The translations under genes and the position numbers were made by a program. Shown one piece after another: positions 1 through 8,900 of a stretch of 64,000 nucleotides of DNA (position 1 is its first letter; each line of letters begins with the position of its first letter). Below the pieces are notes generated by a model. That model made no database searches. It saw nothing but the letters and a program-made list of their open reading frames with translations, and was not told where the DNA came from. The stretch spans positions 94,024-158,023 of the forward strand of contig JAWKIL010000015.1 of NCBI GenBank assembly GCA_041394285.1. The letters run 5' to 3'. This DNA comes from CADEDH01 sp041394285. GTDB lineage: Bacteria; Actinomycetota; Acidimicrobiia; Acidimicrobiales; SZUA-35.

Positions 1-1
1 G

Positions 2-247
2 AACTACTCCATCGTCGGCGTCCACATGGGCGGCTACCGGTCGCGCGATCTGGCCACCGTCCGGCACTGCTACGCCGAGGTGTACCGGATGCTGGCCGAC
101 GGCGAGATCGAGCCGCTGGTGTCGGAGGTGGTGGGCTTCGACGACCTGCCCCGGGCCCTGCGGGACCTGGCCGACCGCCGGACCACCGGCCGGGTGGTGC
201 TCGACCCGACGGCGGGGCCGGCGGCGGGAGCGGGAGTAGGGGCGTGA
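2..247 (+). CDS. C-terminal end of a zinc-type alcohol dehydrogenase / quinone oxidoreductase (partial)
   Basis: The window opens inside this gene; about 81 residues remain. The tail starts NYSIVGVHMGGY and later has a hydrophobic stretch followed by GRVVLDP, the usual ending of NADPH:quinone-oxidoreductase-like medium-chain dehydrogenases (the 'NYS-VG-H-G-Y' turn and the closing 'GKVVL-P'). The catalytic and nucleotide-binding parts lie outside the window, so substrate cannot be judged. The stop codon overlaps the next gene in a GTGA arrangement, so the two are probably translationally coupled. The last dozen residues are a low-complexity Gly/Ala tail. Confidence 0.7.
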   Translation, partial: NYSIVGVHMGGYRSRDLATVRHCYAEVYRMLADGEIEPLVSEVVGFDDLPRALRDLADRRTTGRVVLDPTAGPAAGAGVGA

Positions 248-1068
248 ACGCCCGCGTGAACGCGGGTGTGAATGCCGGCGGGCAGCCGGTCGCCTCGGCC
301 TACCGGACCCAGGAGATCCAGCTGGTCGACGAGGCCTCGGGCCACCGGTTCCTGGTGGAGGTGGAGACCCCCAACCGCTACGACCACGACGCCAGCCGGC
401 GGTTCCCCCTGGTCGTCTGCCTCGACGGTCTGTGGACCTTCGGCGTGGTGCGCGACGCCTTCCGCATCCTGCCCCTGTCCAAGGAGCTGCCCGAGGCGGT
501 GGTGGTGGGCGTCACGCACGTGCACCCCGATCTGAAGGGCGTGCTCCAGATGCGGGCCGTCGACTACACCCCCACGTCGGCTGCCGCCCCGGCCCAGACC
601 GGGGTGCGGCTGCCGGCCGAGCAGGTGGGCCAGGCCGCCCGCTTCCGGCGCTTCCTGCTCGACCGGGTGGTGCCGTTGGTGGCGGAGCAGTTCCGGGTGA
701 GCGACGACCACACGCTGGTGGGCCACTCCTTCTCCGGCCTGTTCGGGCTCGACACCCTGCTGGCCGAGCCCGACGCCTTCGGCCGCTGGGTGCTGGCCAG
801 CCCCTCGGTGTGGTGGGACGACCAGGTGATGTTCCGCATCGAGGCCGAGCACTTCGCCGCCGGCCGGGCGGCTCACGGGCGGGTGTTCATCTCCACCGGC
901 GACGAGGAGTCGAGCGGCCTCAGCGGCCACGAGCGGTTCTACCGGCAGCTGTCGGGCCGCCACCATCCGGGCCTGCGGGTGGACTGGGCCCGCTTCCCGG
1001 GCGAGACCCACCAGTCGGTCATCCCGTCGGCCGTCACCCGCGGCCTGCGCACCGTCTTCCGCCCCTGA
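244..1068 (+). CDS. alpha/beta-hydrolase esterase (Esterase D / IroE-like)
   Basis: A 274-residue protein of the alpha/beta-hydrolase fold. The nucleophile elbow GHSFSG places the catalytic serine near residue 162, and a late FPGETHQS motif supplies the likely catalytic histidine near residue 256. The order of a strand-rich N-terminus (PLVVCLDGLW), nucleophile elbow and ASPSVWWDD segment matches the COG2819 esterase family, which includes siderophore-ester hydrolases and S-formylglutathione-hydrolase relatives. The GTG start overlaps the upstream stop codon. The natural ester is unknown; there is no signal peptide, so it should act in the cytoplasm. Downstream is a hairpin shared with a second site in the window. 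Confidence 0.8.
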   Translation: MNARVNAGVNAGGQPVASAYRTQEIQLVDEASGHRFLVEVETPNRYDHDASRRFPLVVCLDGLWTFGVVRDAFRILPLSKELPEAVVVGVTHVHPDLKGVLQMRAVDYTPTSAAAPAQTGVRLPAEQVGQAARFRRFLLDRVVPLVAEQFRVSDDHTLVGHSFSGLFGLDTLLAEPDAFGRWVLASPSVWWDDQVMFRIEAEHFAAGRAAHGRVFISTGDEESSGLSGHERFYRQLSGRHHPGLRVDWARFPGETHQSVIPSAVTRGLRTVFRP

Positions 1069-1089
1069 CCCCTCTTCCAGTCAGCCGAA

Positions 1090-1136
1090 CTGTGGCGTCA
1101 GCGCGCGAACCCAGCACGACGCGCCACAGATCGCAG
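1090..1136. terminator. Bidirectional hairpin between convergent genes (repeat family A, copy 1)
   Basis: CTGTGGCG at 1090-1097 pairs with CGCCACAG at 1122-1129. The right arm continues as GCGCCACAGATCGCAG (1121-1136), which recurs exactly at 21639-21654. Both copies sit between convergent genes only a few dozen bases apart, so a transcription terminator serving both strands is the simplest role (inference). Confidence 0.6.
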
Positions 1137-1143
1137 GGGTGAG

Positions 1144-2001
1144 TCAGCGCAGTTGCAGCAGGGCCTGCTCGACGCGGCCCACGTAGTGCCCGCCGAACTT
1201 GATGGCGTGCACGATCAGGGGCGACAGCTGGTGCAGCGGGAGGCGCTTGGTCCACCCGTCGACCAGGGGGAAGCGGTCGTCGTACGACTCGAACGCCTCC
1301 GGCCCGAAGCCGCCGAACAGGCGCATCATGGCCAGGTCGTGCTCCCGGTGCCCGCCGTGGGCCGCCGGGTCGATCAGCCAGTTCCGGCCCTCCCGGTCCA
1401 CCAGGCGGTTCCCGTGCCACAGGTCGCCGTGGAGGCGGGCCGCCGGCTCCCGGGGCCCGGCCAGGATCTCGATCCGGTCGATCACCCGGTCGATCCCGGC
1501 CAGGATCTCCGGGGGGAGCGCCTGGTGGTGGGCCGCCAGGCGCCGCAGCGGCTCCAGCCGCTGGGTGACGTAGAACTCGGCCCAGGTGCGGCACGGCTGG
1601 TTGGGGAGGCGCAGGCTGCCGGTGGGGCGCCCGTCCTCCCGGCCGAAGGCGGGGGCACCGGCGGCATGGAGCTGGGCCAGGGCCCGGCCCAGGTCGGCGT
1701 CGCTGCCCGGCAGCAGCTCGCCGGTGTCGATCCATTGGAGCACGAGGATCGCCGGGGCGGCATCGGTGGCCGCCAGCACCTGCGGCACGGCCAGCGACCC
1801 CACCTGGCGCAGCCAGTCGAGCCCCAGGGCCTCCGTGGTGTAGAAGCCGCCCTCGGGGGGAGCGGCATGGGTCTTGGCGAACACCACCCGGGAGTCGGCC
1901 AGCTCGATGCGGTACGACTGGGACACGTCGCCCCCCGCCAGGGGGCGGGCCGATACGACCTCGATCCCCAGAACCTCCGCCAACCTCCCGCGCAGCAGCA
2001 T
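1144..2001 (-). CDS. Fructosamine kinase / ketosamine-3-kinase family protein
   Basis: About 285 residues with the protein-kinase-like phosphotransferase fold. The Brenner motif LHGDLWHGN and the following metal-binding IDPAAHGGHREHDLAM are diagnostic for the fructosamine-kinase family, which phosphorylates sugar-amine adducts and so helps undo glycation; some members act on other small aminated sugars. I chose ATG at 2001; a GTG at 2010 is in frame, but a TAGATT promoter-like box abuts it, which suggests that the message begins near the ATG. It converges with the esterase gene and shares the hairpin there. It is not obviously tied to its neighbours. Confidence 0.85.
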   Translation of the reverse strand: MLLRGRLAEVLGIEVVSARPLAGGDVSQSYRIELADSRVVFAKTHAAPPEGGFYTTEALGLDWLRQVGSLAVPQVLAATDAAPAILVLQWIDTGELLPGSDADLGRALAQLHAAGAPAFGREDGRPTGSLRLPNQPCRTWAEFYVTQRLEPLRRLAAHHQALPPEILAGIDRVIDRIEILAGPREPAARLHGDLWHGNRLVDREGRNWLIDPAAHGGHREHDLAMMRLFGGFGPEAFESYDDRFPLVDGWTKRLPLHQLSPLIVHAIKFGGHYVGRVEQALLQLR

Positions 2002-2078
2002 CGGACGCACAATCTAGCTCTGCTTTTCGGGGGCTCGCGCCCCCGGCGCCGTGCTTCGCCCGGCTCCCCCACCAGAGC

Positions 2079-2084
2079 TACCGT
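2079..2084 (+). promoter_or_regulatory. Leaderless -10 box (TACCGT)
   Basis: TACCGT matches the actinobacterial TANNNT -10 element and ends 6 nt before the ATG at 2091. No ribosome-binding site is visible, so the transcript probably begins at or near the start codon (inference). Confidence 0.5.
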
Positions 2085-2090
2085 TCGTCG

Positions 2091-2948
2091 ATGAGCTTCG
2101 TCCCGAATCCCGTGGGCCACGTGTGCCTCTCGTTCGACTTCGACGGCCCGTCGCTGTGGATCCAGCGCCGGCAGACCACGCCGGCCCCCATCTCGCGGGG
2201 CGAGTTCGGGGCGGTGGCCGTGCCCCGCATCCTCAAGCTGCTGGGGGAGCGGGGCATCCCGGCCACGTTCTACGTGCCCGGCCACACGATCGAGACCTAC
2301 CCCGAGGTGTGCCGGGCCATCGCCGAAGGGGGCCACGAGATGGCGCTCCACGGCTATGCCCACGAGCTCAACGCCATGCTGTCCGAGGACGAGGAGCGCC
2401 AGATCCTCCTGCGCTCGATGAAGCTGATCGAGGACCTGACCGGCGCACCCCCCAGCGGCTACCGGGCCCCCTCGGGCGACGTGACCGAGCAGACCCTCCA
2501 GCTCCTCATCGAACACGGCCTCACCTACGACTCGTCGCTGATGGGCCACGACTACCAGCCCTACAAGGTGCGCCTGGGCAGCACCTTTCCGGCCGACCAG
2601 CCGGCCCAGTGGGGCACCGCCACCGACCTGGTGGAGCTGCCCTGGTCATGGACGCTCGACGACTACGTCTACCTCGAGTTCGTGACCTTCCGCCGGATGC
2701 TGATGCCAGGCCTCAAGAGCCCGGTGGAGATGTTCGAGAACTTCGCCGGCGACGTGGAATGGATGGTCCGGGAGGTCACGGCCGGCGTGGTGACCCCCGT
2801 GTTCCATCCCCAGGTGATCGGCCGGGGCCACCGGCTGCTGGCCCTGGAATCCTGGATCGACCGGGTGGCTGAGCTGGGCGTCACCTTCAGCCGGATGGAC
2901 CACATCGCCGCCGCCGTGGCCGACGGGGTCCCGTTCGGAGTGGAGTAG
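2091..2948 (+). CDS. Polysaccharide deacetylase family protein (NodB/PuuE-like)
   Basis: A 285-residue cytoplasmic-type NodB-fold hydrolase without signal peptide. Motif 1 SFDFDG gives the two aspartates (D16, D18), motif 2 HGYAHE gives the metal histidines H87 and H91, and motif 3 RAPSGD carries R125. This SFDFD plus HGYAHE form is typical of the PuuE / HpPgdA branch, which contains allantoinases and N-deacetylases of small substrates rather than secreted peptidoglycan deacetylases. The actual substrate cannot be told. The gene seems to be read from a leaderless promoter. Its stop codon lies in a 15-bp tandem duplication. Confidence 0.85.
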   Translation: MSFVPNPVGHVCLSFDFDGPSLWIQRRQTTPAPISRGEFGAVAVPRILKLLGERGIPATFYVPGHTIETYPEVCRAIAEGGHEMALHGYAHELNAMLSEDEERQILLRSMKLIEDLTGAPPSGYRAPSGDVTEQTLQLLIEHGLTYDSSLMGHDYQPYKVRLGSTFPADQPAQWGTATDLVELPWSWTLDDYVYLEFVTFRRMLMPGLKSPVEMFENFAGDVEWMVREVTAGVVTPVFHPQVIGRGHRLLALESWIDRVAELGVTFSRMDHIAAAVADGVPFGVE

Positions 2949-2965
2949 GCCGGAGTGGAGTAGAC
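2936..2965 (+). repeat. 15-bp tandem duplication across a stop codon
   Basis: CGGAGTGGAGTAGGC (2936-2950) is followed at once by CGGAGTGGAGTAGAC (2951-2965), differing at one base. The first copy holds the last codons and the TAG stop of the deacetylase gene. This looks like a recent slippage duplication without coding effect. Confidence 0.7.
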
Positions 2966-3044
2966 CGGGGCCGGCTCCAGGCTCTAATACTGGGCTGGCC
3001 CGGCGTCACCGGGCGCAGCCGGTGAGCACAGGAGCGTGATCGGG

Positions 3045-3899
3045 ATGGGAACTCTGGAGGGTCGGGTCGGTGTGGTCACCGGGGCCGCCAGCGGCATCGG
3101 GGCGGCCACCGCCCGCCGGCTGGTGGCCGAGGGGGCCCGGGTGCTCCTGGCCGACATCCAGGACGATGTGGGCGGGGCCCTGGCCCAGAGCCTCGGCCCC
3201 AACGCCGCCTACCGCCACTGCAACGTGGCCAAGGAGTCCGACGTGGCCGCCGCCATCGGCGAGGCGGCCGAGCGGTGGGGCACGCTCGACGTGATCCACA
3301 ACAACGCCGGGTTCGTCGGCGTCACCGGTCCGCTGGAGGAGACGACCGACGACGAGTGGAACCAGACCCTGAGCGTCCTCCTGTCGAGCGTGTTCTACGG
3401 CATCAAGCACGCCACCCCGATCATGAAGGCGGCCGGGGCCGGCTCCATCGTGAACACCGCCTCGGTCTGCGGCCTGTACGCCGGCATCGGCTCCCACGTC
3501 TACACCGTGGCCAAGCACGGCGTGGTGGGCCTCACCCGCTCCTCGGCCCTCGAGCTGGCCGAGCACAACATCCGGGTCAACGCCGTGTGCCCCGGCTACA
3601 TCGCCACCGGCCTGGCCGCCGGGCGGGCCGTGTCAGAGATCGACGAGGAGGAGCTCCAGCGCCGCCTGGCCCGGGCCCGGGGGGCCATGGAGACGTCCCA
3701 GCCCCTGGCCCGCATGGGCGAGCCCGACGACATCGCCGCCGCCGTGGCCTGGTTGGCCTCCGACGACTCGGCCTGGGTCACCGGCACCACCCAGATCGTC
3801 GACGGCGGCCTCACCGTGGGCAAGCCGTGGCGCAAGCAGTCGCCCGGGTTCGCCGAGAAGCGCCCCATCCGCATGTACGCCCCCGGCACCTACAGCTGA
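3045..3899 (+). CDS. Short-chain dehydrogenase/reductase (SDR)
   Basis: About 284 residues of classical SDR type: cofactor loop TGAASGIG near the N-terminus, NNAG motif, catalytic serine in NTASVCG, and the YTVAKHG active site carrying Tyr and Lys. ADIQ after the second strand has an acidic residue that favours NAD(H). I start at ATG 3045 because an AGGAG element at 3030-3034 is spaced correctly for it; the GTG at 3036 is too close. A C-terminal extension after the usual DGG end (KPWRKQSPG onward) is unusual but seen in some actinobacterial steroid-type SDRs. It is 16 nt before the P450 gene, so probably co-transcribed. Confidence 0.85.
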   Translation: MGTLEGRVGVVTGAASGIGAATARRLVAEGARVLLADIQDDVGGALAQSLGPNAAYRHCNVAKESDVAAAIGEAAERWGTLDVIHNNAGFVGVTGPLEETTDDEWNQTLSVLLSSVFYGIKHATPIMKAAGAGSIVNTASVCGLYAGIGSHVYTVAKHGVVGLTRSSALELAEHNIRVNAVCPGYIATGLAAGRAVSEIDEEELQRRLARARGAMETSQPLARMGEPDDIAAAVAWLASDDSAWVTGTTQIVDGGLTVGKPWRKQSPGFAEKRPIRMYAPGTYS

Positions 3900-3915
3900 C
3901 AGCAGGAGAGCCGCC

Positions 3916-5121
3916 GTGAGCACCACCGACGTACCCCTCGATCTGACCAGCCGGGAGGCCAACGACACCCCCGACGAGTTCGCCCACCGGGCCCTGGCCG
4001 GCGGAGCCGTCCAGTGGAGCGACGTCCACCGGGGCTGGCTGCTGCTGAGCCACCAGTCGGTGACCGAGGCCTTCCGGGACCCGAGGCTGTCGGCCGACCG
4101 CATCACGTCGCTGGAGCGGCTGGCCCAGAACCGCCCGGCCTACTTCGCCAAGACCGTGGAGCTGCTCTCGGGCTGGATGATCTTCCGCGACCCGCCGGTC
4201 CACACCCGCCTCCGCAACCCGGTGCGCCGGGCCCTGACCCCCCGGCGGGTGGAGCAGCTCCGGGACCGGGTGGCGGCAACCATCGACGAGCTGATCGACG
4301 ACATCGATCCCAGCAGCGACTGGGACTTCCGGGAGAAGATCGCAGCGCCGCTGCCGGCCCTGATCATCGCCGACCTGCTCGGTGTGCCGGGCTCGGAGCG
4401 CTACCGGTTCCAGGAGTGGTCCGACGACCTGGGCCAGATCGTGTTCTCGGTGGAGCCGGGCTCACTGGAAGTGGGCGAGCTGAAGGACGCCACCGATCAG
4501 TTCACCTCGTTCTTCGGCGAGCTCCTCGAGCACCGGCGCCGTCACCCGGGCGACGACCTGATCAGCGCCATGGCCAGCGACCCGTCGGGCGAGCTGAGCC
4601 CGATGGAGCTGATCGGGGCGTGCACCCTGCTGCTGTTCGGGGGGCACGAGACCACCACCAACCTGCTCACCAGCTCGGTCCGGGTGCTGTGCGAGCACCC
4701 CGACCAGCGCCAGCGGCTCCTGGAGGACCCTTCGATCGCCCCGTACGCGGTGGACGAGCTGATGCGGGTGGCGGGGCCGGCCAAGTCCATGGTGCGCCGG
4801 GTGGGGGAGGACCACGACCGCGACGGCCACCGGTTCGAGAAGGGCCAGCGGGTCTACGTGGTCATCCTCACCGCCAACCGCGACCCGTCGGTGTTCGAGG
4901 CGCCCGACGTGATCGATCTGGGACGAACCCCCAATCTGCAGATGGGGTTCGGGTGGGGTCTGCACCACTGCCTGGGTGCCCCCTTGGCCCAGCTGGAGGC
5001 GTACATCGCCCTGCGACGGGTGTTCGAGCGGCTCCCGAACCTCACGCTGCGTGACCCCGAGCGGGGCTGGTCGGGCAACGCCCTGGGCCGGGGTTTCGGC
5101 CGGATGCCGGTCACCGCCTGA
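3916..5121 (+). CDS. Cytochrome P450
   Basis: A soluble 401-residue bacterial class I P450. The heme loop FGWGLHHCLG puts the thiolate ligand at Cys352, the I-helix oxygen-activation motif is GGHETT (about residues 243-248), and the K-helix ExxR is ELMR (E281, R284). The length is normal for the family. It starts with GTG preceded by an AGGAG box. It would need a ferredoxin and reductase, and neither is in this window. The flanking dehydrogenases and the downstream Baeyer-Villiger enzyme suggest oxidation of an alicyclic or terpenoid/steroid compound; the substrate is inference only. Confidence 0.93.
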   Translation: MSTTDVPLDLTSREANDTPDEFAHRALAGGAVQWSDVHRGWLLLSHQSVTEAFRDPRLSADRITSLERLAQNRPAYFAKTVELLSGWMIFRDPPVHTRLRNPVRRALTPRRVEQLRDRVAATIDELIDDIDPSSDWDFREKIAAPLPALIIADLLGVPGSERYRFQEWSDDLGQIVFSVEPGSLEVGELKDATDQFTSFFGELLEHRRRHPGDDLISAMASDPSGELSPMELIGACTLLLFGGHETTTNLLTSSVRVLCEHPDQRQRLLEDPSIAPYAVDELMRVAGPAKSMVRRVGEDHDRDGHRFEKGQRVYVVILTANRDPSVFEAPDVIDLGRTPNLQMGFGWGLHHCLGAPLAQLEAYIALRRVFERLPNLTLRDPERGWSGNALGRGFGRMPVTA

Positions 5122-5229
5122 GGGACCGAACGGTGTCCGGACCCGGAGAGGCGACCGGGCGACGGGAACGTCTAACCTGCCCCCGGTGGCCAATGCCGGC
5201 CACCGGAGCGAATGGAGAAGAGGACTGAC

Positions 5230-6189
5230 ATGGGTTCGTTGGATGGACGAGTGGCGATCATCACCGGGGCGGGCCGGGGCATCGGGCGGGAGCACGCCCT
5301 GCTCATGGCATCCGAGGGGGCCAAGATCGTCGTCAACGACCTGGGCGGTGCCATCGACGGCTCCGGCGGCGACCAGACCCCGGCCGAGGAGGTGGTGGCC
5401 GAGATCAAGGCCATGGGCGGCGAGGCCGTGGCCAACTACGCCAACGTCACCGACTGGGAGGGCGTGCAGGGCATGATCAACCTGGCCGTCGAGACCTTCG
5501 GCGACCTGCACATCCTGATCAACAACGCCGGCATCCTGCGCGACCGGGTGATCGTGAACATGACCGAGGCGGAGTGGGACGCCGTGATCGACGTCCACAT
5601 GAAGGGCCACTTCGTGCCCACCCGCTGGGCCGCCGCCTACTGGCGGGAGCAGTCCAAGGAGGGCAACAACGCCCCGCGGGCCATCGTGAACACCGCCTCC
5701 GGCGCCATGCTCGGCAACCTGGGCCAGTACAACTACTCGGGGGCCAAGGCCGCCATCGCCGCCATGACCCTGGTGGCTGCCGGCGAGCTGGGACGCTACA
5801 ACGTGAAGGTCAACTGCCTGGCCCCGATCGCCCGCACCCGGCTCACGCTCCAGACCCCCGGCCTGGAGGACGTGGTGAAGGCCCCCGACGATCCCGCCGA
5901 GTTCGACAAGTGGGATCCGGCCAACATCTCCCCGCTGGTGGCCTACCTGTCCACGGCCGACTGCCCCTTCACCGGGGGCGTGTTCCACGTCGGCGGCAAC
6001 GAGGTGGGCCTCTACGGCGGCTGGTCTCTGGCCGACGACGACATCATCGTGGCCGACGGCCGCTGGACGGTGGCCGATCTGCAGGCCAAGGGCGCCCGCC
6101 TGGCTGAGGGTCGGCGGCAGCTGGCCTCCGTCACCACCGACATCGCCGACACCTTCAAGCTGTTCGGCAAGCGCCAGCCGACGGCGTGA
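5230..6189 (+). CDS. SDR family oxidoreductase, MFE-2 / 3-hydroxyacyl-CoA dehydrogenase-like
   Basis: About 319 residues. It has TGAGRGIGREHA, the NDLGG segment with an insertion (DGSGGDQTPAEEVV), NNAGILRD, and the YSGAKAAI active site. That insertion and the NAGILRD form are typical of the (R)-3-hydroxyacyl-CoA dehydrogenase domain of peroxisomal-type multifunctional enzyme 2 and of the actinobacterial SDRs related to it, used in side-chain beta-oxidation. The ATG at 5230 follows a GAAGAGGA box, so it is preferred over the ATG at 5212. It lies 22 nt before the thioesterase gene and probably shares a transcript. Confidence 0.85.
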   Translation: MGSLDGRVAIITGAGRGIGREHALLMASEGAKIVVNDLGGAIDGSGGDQTPAEEVVAEIKAMGGEAVANYANVTDWEGVQGMINLAVETFGDLHILINNAGILRDRVIVNMTEAEWDAVIDVHMKGHFVPTRWAAAYWREQSKEGNNAPRAIVNTASGAMLGNLGQYNYSGAKAAIAAMTLVAAGELGRYNVKVNCLAPIARTRLTLQTPGLEDVVKAPDDPAEFDKWDPANISPLVAYLSTADCPFTGGVFHVGGNEVGLYGGWSLADDDIIVADGRWTVADLQAKGARLAEGRRQLASVTTDIADTFKLFGKRQPTA

Positions 6190-6211
6190 GCGGCCCCGCC
6201 CCCACCCCCCG

Positions 6212-7120
6212 GTGAGCGCCGGCCCCGCTCCGGGTCCGTTCCCGGGCCCGGGAGAGCGGACCGACGACGAACGCGCCCTGTTCCGCCCCCTGTCCATCCG
6301 GCGATCGCCGGAGGCGGGGCGGGCCGGCGGCGCCCCGGCCGTCGAGGCCACGGTGCTGCCCGGCCCCTACGGCCGCGGCCCCTGGGATCACGGCCTCCTC
6401 CACGGCGGGCCCGTCGGTGGCCTGGCCGGCTGGGCGGCCGAGCAGGCGGTGCCGGCGGCCGACGGCCTGGTGTGCTGCCGCCTGACGGTGGAGCTGCTGA
6501 GCGGCGTGCCGCTGGAGCCCATCGAGGTGACGGCCACCGTGGCCAAGCCGGGGCGGCGCAGCCGGGCCGTCGACGTGTCGGCCACGTGCGGCGGCCGCAC
6601 GGTGATGCGGGCCACGAGCCAATGGGTGCTGCCGTCCGCCGGTTGGGACACCCCGGCCGTGCTGCCCCCGGCCCGGCCCGGAGCACCGTCCGACCCCAGC
6701 CTCAACACCGAGGTCGATTACCCCCGGCCCGGCTTCAACTGCGACGCCGCCGAGCTCCGGTTCGTGTCGGGCTCCACCGAGGAGTCGGGTCCGGCCGTGG
6801 TGTGGGCCCGGCTCACCTCGCCGCTCATGGCCGGCCAGGCCCTGACCCCGCTGGTCATGACGGCCACCGTGGCCGATCTGGCCGCCGCCGCCGGCTGGGA
6901 GCACGAGCCCGAGCAACCGGCGTTCATCAACCCCGACATCAGCCTTCACCTCAACCGCTACCCGGTGGGGCCGTGGATCTGCCTCGACGCCCGCAACCAC
7001 CGCTCGGCCGGTGCGGTGGCGTTCAACGAGGCCATCCTGGCCGATGACCGGGGCCCCTTCGGCCGGGTCCTGCAGAGCCTGGTGGAAGCGCCCGGCACGA
7101 TCCAGTCGCTCACCGCCTGA
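6212..7120 (+). CDS. Acyl-CoA thioesterase family protein (double hotdog)
   Basis: A 302-residue protein with two hotdog-like halves. The first has the motif LLHGGPVGGLAGWAAE, the second FINPDISLHLNRYPVGPWICLDARN, which is a frequent pattern of actinobacterial TesB-like/4HBT_3 thioesterases. The first 20 residues are a Pro/Gly-rich disordered tail after a GTG start. It is expected to release CoA from an acyl-CoA in the cytoplasm, fitting the neighbouring acyl-chain enzymes. The chain length preference is unknown. Confidence 0.75.
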   Translation: MSAGPAPGPFPGPGERTDDERALFRPLSIRRSPEAGRAGGAPAVEATVLPGPYGRGPWDHGLLHGGPVGGLAGWAAEQAVPAADGLVCCRLTVELLSGVPLEPIEVTATVAKPGRRSRAVDVSATCGGRTVMRATSQWVLPSAGWDTPAVLPPARPGAPSDPSLNTEVDYPRPGFNCDAAELRFVSGSTEESGPAVVWARLTSPLMAGQALTPLVMTATVADLAAAAGWEHEPEQPAFINPDISLHLNRYPVGPWICLDARNHRSAGAVAFNEAILADDRGPFGRVLQSLVEAPGTIQSLTA

Positions 7121-7204
7121 GCCCGGGAGCGAATCTGCGTCATCGAGGCTCGATGACCTACGCTGGCGCCGACCGACCCGACCCATCATCCAGGGGGAGC
7201 CATC

Positions 7205-8869
7205 GTGGCCCAGCAGCAGACCGTCGCCGACACCACGGCGGCCGGCGCCGCCGACCTCGACTACGACGCCATCATCGTGGGGGCCGGCGTGGCCGGCATC
7301 TACCAGATCAAGCGTCTGGTCGACCTGGGCATGCGGGCCACGGTGCTGGAGGCCGGCAGCGACCTGGGCGGCACCTGGTACTGGAACCGGTACCCCGGCT
7401 GCCGCTTCGACTCCGAGAGCTACACCTACGGGTACTCGTGGTCCAAGGAGCTGCTGGACGAGTGGCACTGGAAGGAGCGGTTCTCCAGCCAGCCCGAGAA
7501 CTACCGCTACCTGAGCTTCGTGGCCGACAAGTTCGACCTTCGGCGCCACATGCAGTTCGACGTGGCCGTCACCGCCGCCCACTACGACGACGACAACCGG
7601 TCGTGGGCCGTCACCACCAACGACGGCCGCACCCTCACCACCCGCTACCTGATCACGGCCCTCGGCCTGCTGTCGGCGGCCACGCCGCCGAAGTACCCGG
7701 GGGCGGAGACGTTCAAGGGCCAGGCCTGGCACACCTACTACTGGCCCCATGAGCCGGTGGAGCTGGAAGGCAAGAAGGTGGCCGTGATCGGCACCGGCGC
7801 CACCGCCATCCAGCTGATCGGCGCCATCGCCGACAAGGTCGACACGCTCACCGTCTTCCAGCGCCGCCCCAACTGGGCGGCGCCGCTGCACAACGGCCCC
7901 ATCTCCGAGGAGGAGATGGCCGACATCCGGGCACGGTACGACGAGATCTTCGCCCGGTGCGCCTCCACCCCCGGCGGGTTCGAGCACGAGCCCGACCGGC
8001 GGGGGTTCCACACCCTGAGCCCGGAGGAGCGGCGGGCGTTCTGGGAGGAGCTGTACGCCAAGCCCGGCTTCGGCATCTGGCTCGGCAACTTCCGCGAGAC
8101 GTTCATGGACGAGGAGGCCAACGCCGAGCTGTCGGCGTTCATCGCCGACAAGATCCGCCAGCGGGTGAAGGACCCGGCGGTGGCCGAGAAGCTGATCCCC
8201 ACCGACCATGGGTTCGGCGTGCAGCGCGTGCCATTGGAGACGAACTACTACGAGGTCTACAACCGCGACAATGTGCGCCTGGTCGACATCAGCGACCAGG
8301 GCACCCCGATCGAGACCTTCAACGAGAACGGGATCCGCACCGCCGGCGGCGAGCAGTTCGACCTCGACATCGTCGTCTACGCCACCGGGTTCGACGCCAT
8401 GACCGGCGCCTTCGACCGCATCGACATCCGGGGTGCCGGCGGCCGCAAGCTGAAGGACAAGTGGGCCGACGGCCCCGAGACGTTCTTCGGCCTCCTGGTC
8501 AACGGGTTCCCCAACATGATCATGCTGGCCGGCCCCCAGAGCGGGTCGGCGTCGGCCAACTTCCCCCGGGGGATCGAGACCGGCGTCGACTGGGTGACCG
8601 ACCTGATCGAGCACTGCAACCAGCACGGGATCACCCGCATCGAGCCCACCCGCGAGGCCGAGGAGGCCTGGGGCGAGCACATGCGCGAGATGTACTCGAT
8701 GATGCTGATGCGCAACGCCAAGAGCTGGTTCACCGGCTACAACTCCAACGTCGAGGGCCACGAGCACGGCAAGACCCGGTACTTCGTCTACAACGGCGGC
8801 GGCCCCCGCTACTGGCGCCGCCTCCAGCAGACCACGGGCGACAACTACGACGGCTTGACCCTGGCCTGA
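7205..8869 (+). CDS. Class I Baeyer-Villiger flavin monooxygenase
   Basis: A 554-residue FAD- and NADPH-dependent monooxygenase. It has the N-terminal FAD Rossmann motif GAGVAG (about residue 26), the GGTWYWNRYPG segment, the Baeyer-Villiger fingerprint FKGQAWHTYYWP at residues 170-181, and a second dinucleotide motif IGTGATAIQ near residue 195. The fingerprint is the family-defining FxGxxxHTxxWP. Members insert oxygen next to a ketone, turning cyclic ketones into lactones or steroids into esters. It starts at GTG 7205 behind an AGGGGGAG ribosome-binding site. Together with the P450 and dehydrogenases it fits alcohol-to-ketone-to-ester degradation of a ring compound. Confidence 0.93.
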   Translation: MAQQQTVADTTAAGAADLDYDAIIVGAGVAGIYQIKRLVDLGMRATVLEAGSDLGGTWYWNRYPGCRFDSESYTYGYSWSKELLDEWHWKERFSSQPENYRYLSFVADKFDLRRHMQFDVAVTAAHYDDDNRSWAVTTNDGRTLTTRYLITALGLLSAATPPKYPGAETFKGQAWHTYYWPHEPVELEGKKVAVIGTGATAIQLIGAIADKVDTLTVFQRRPNWAAPLHNGPISEEEMADIRARYDEIFARCASTPGGFEHEPDRRGFHTLSPEERRAFWEELYAKPGFGIWLGNFRETFMDEEANAELSAFIADKIRQRVKDPAVAEKLIPTDHGFGVQRVPLETNYYEVYNRDNVRLVDISDQGTPIETFNENGIRTAGGEQFDLDIVVYATGFDAMTGAFDRIDIRGAGGRKLKDKWADGPETFFGLLVNGFPNMIMLAGPQSGSASANFPRGIETGVDWVTDLIEHCNQHGITRIEPTREAEEAWGEHMREMYSMMLMRNAKSWFTGYNSNVEGHEHGKTRYFVYNGGGPRYWRRLQQTTGDNYDGLTLA

Positions 8870-8900
8870 TCCCGGCACGGAACGAGAGAGGGACATTCGG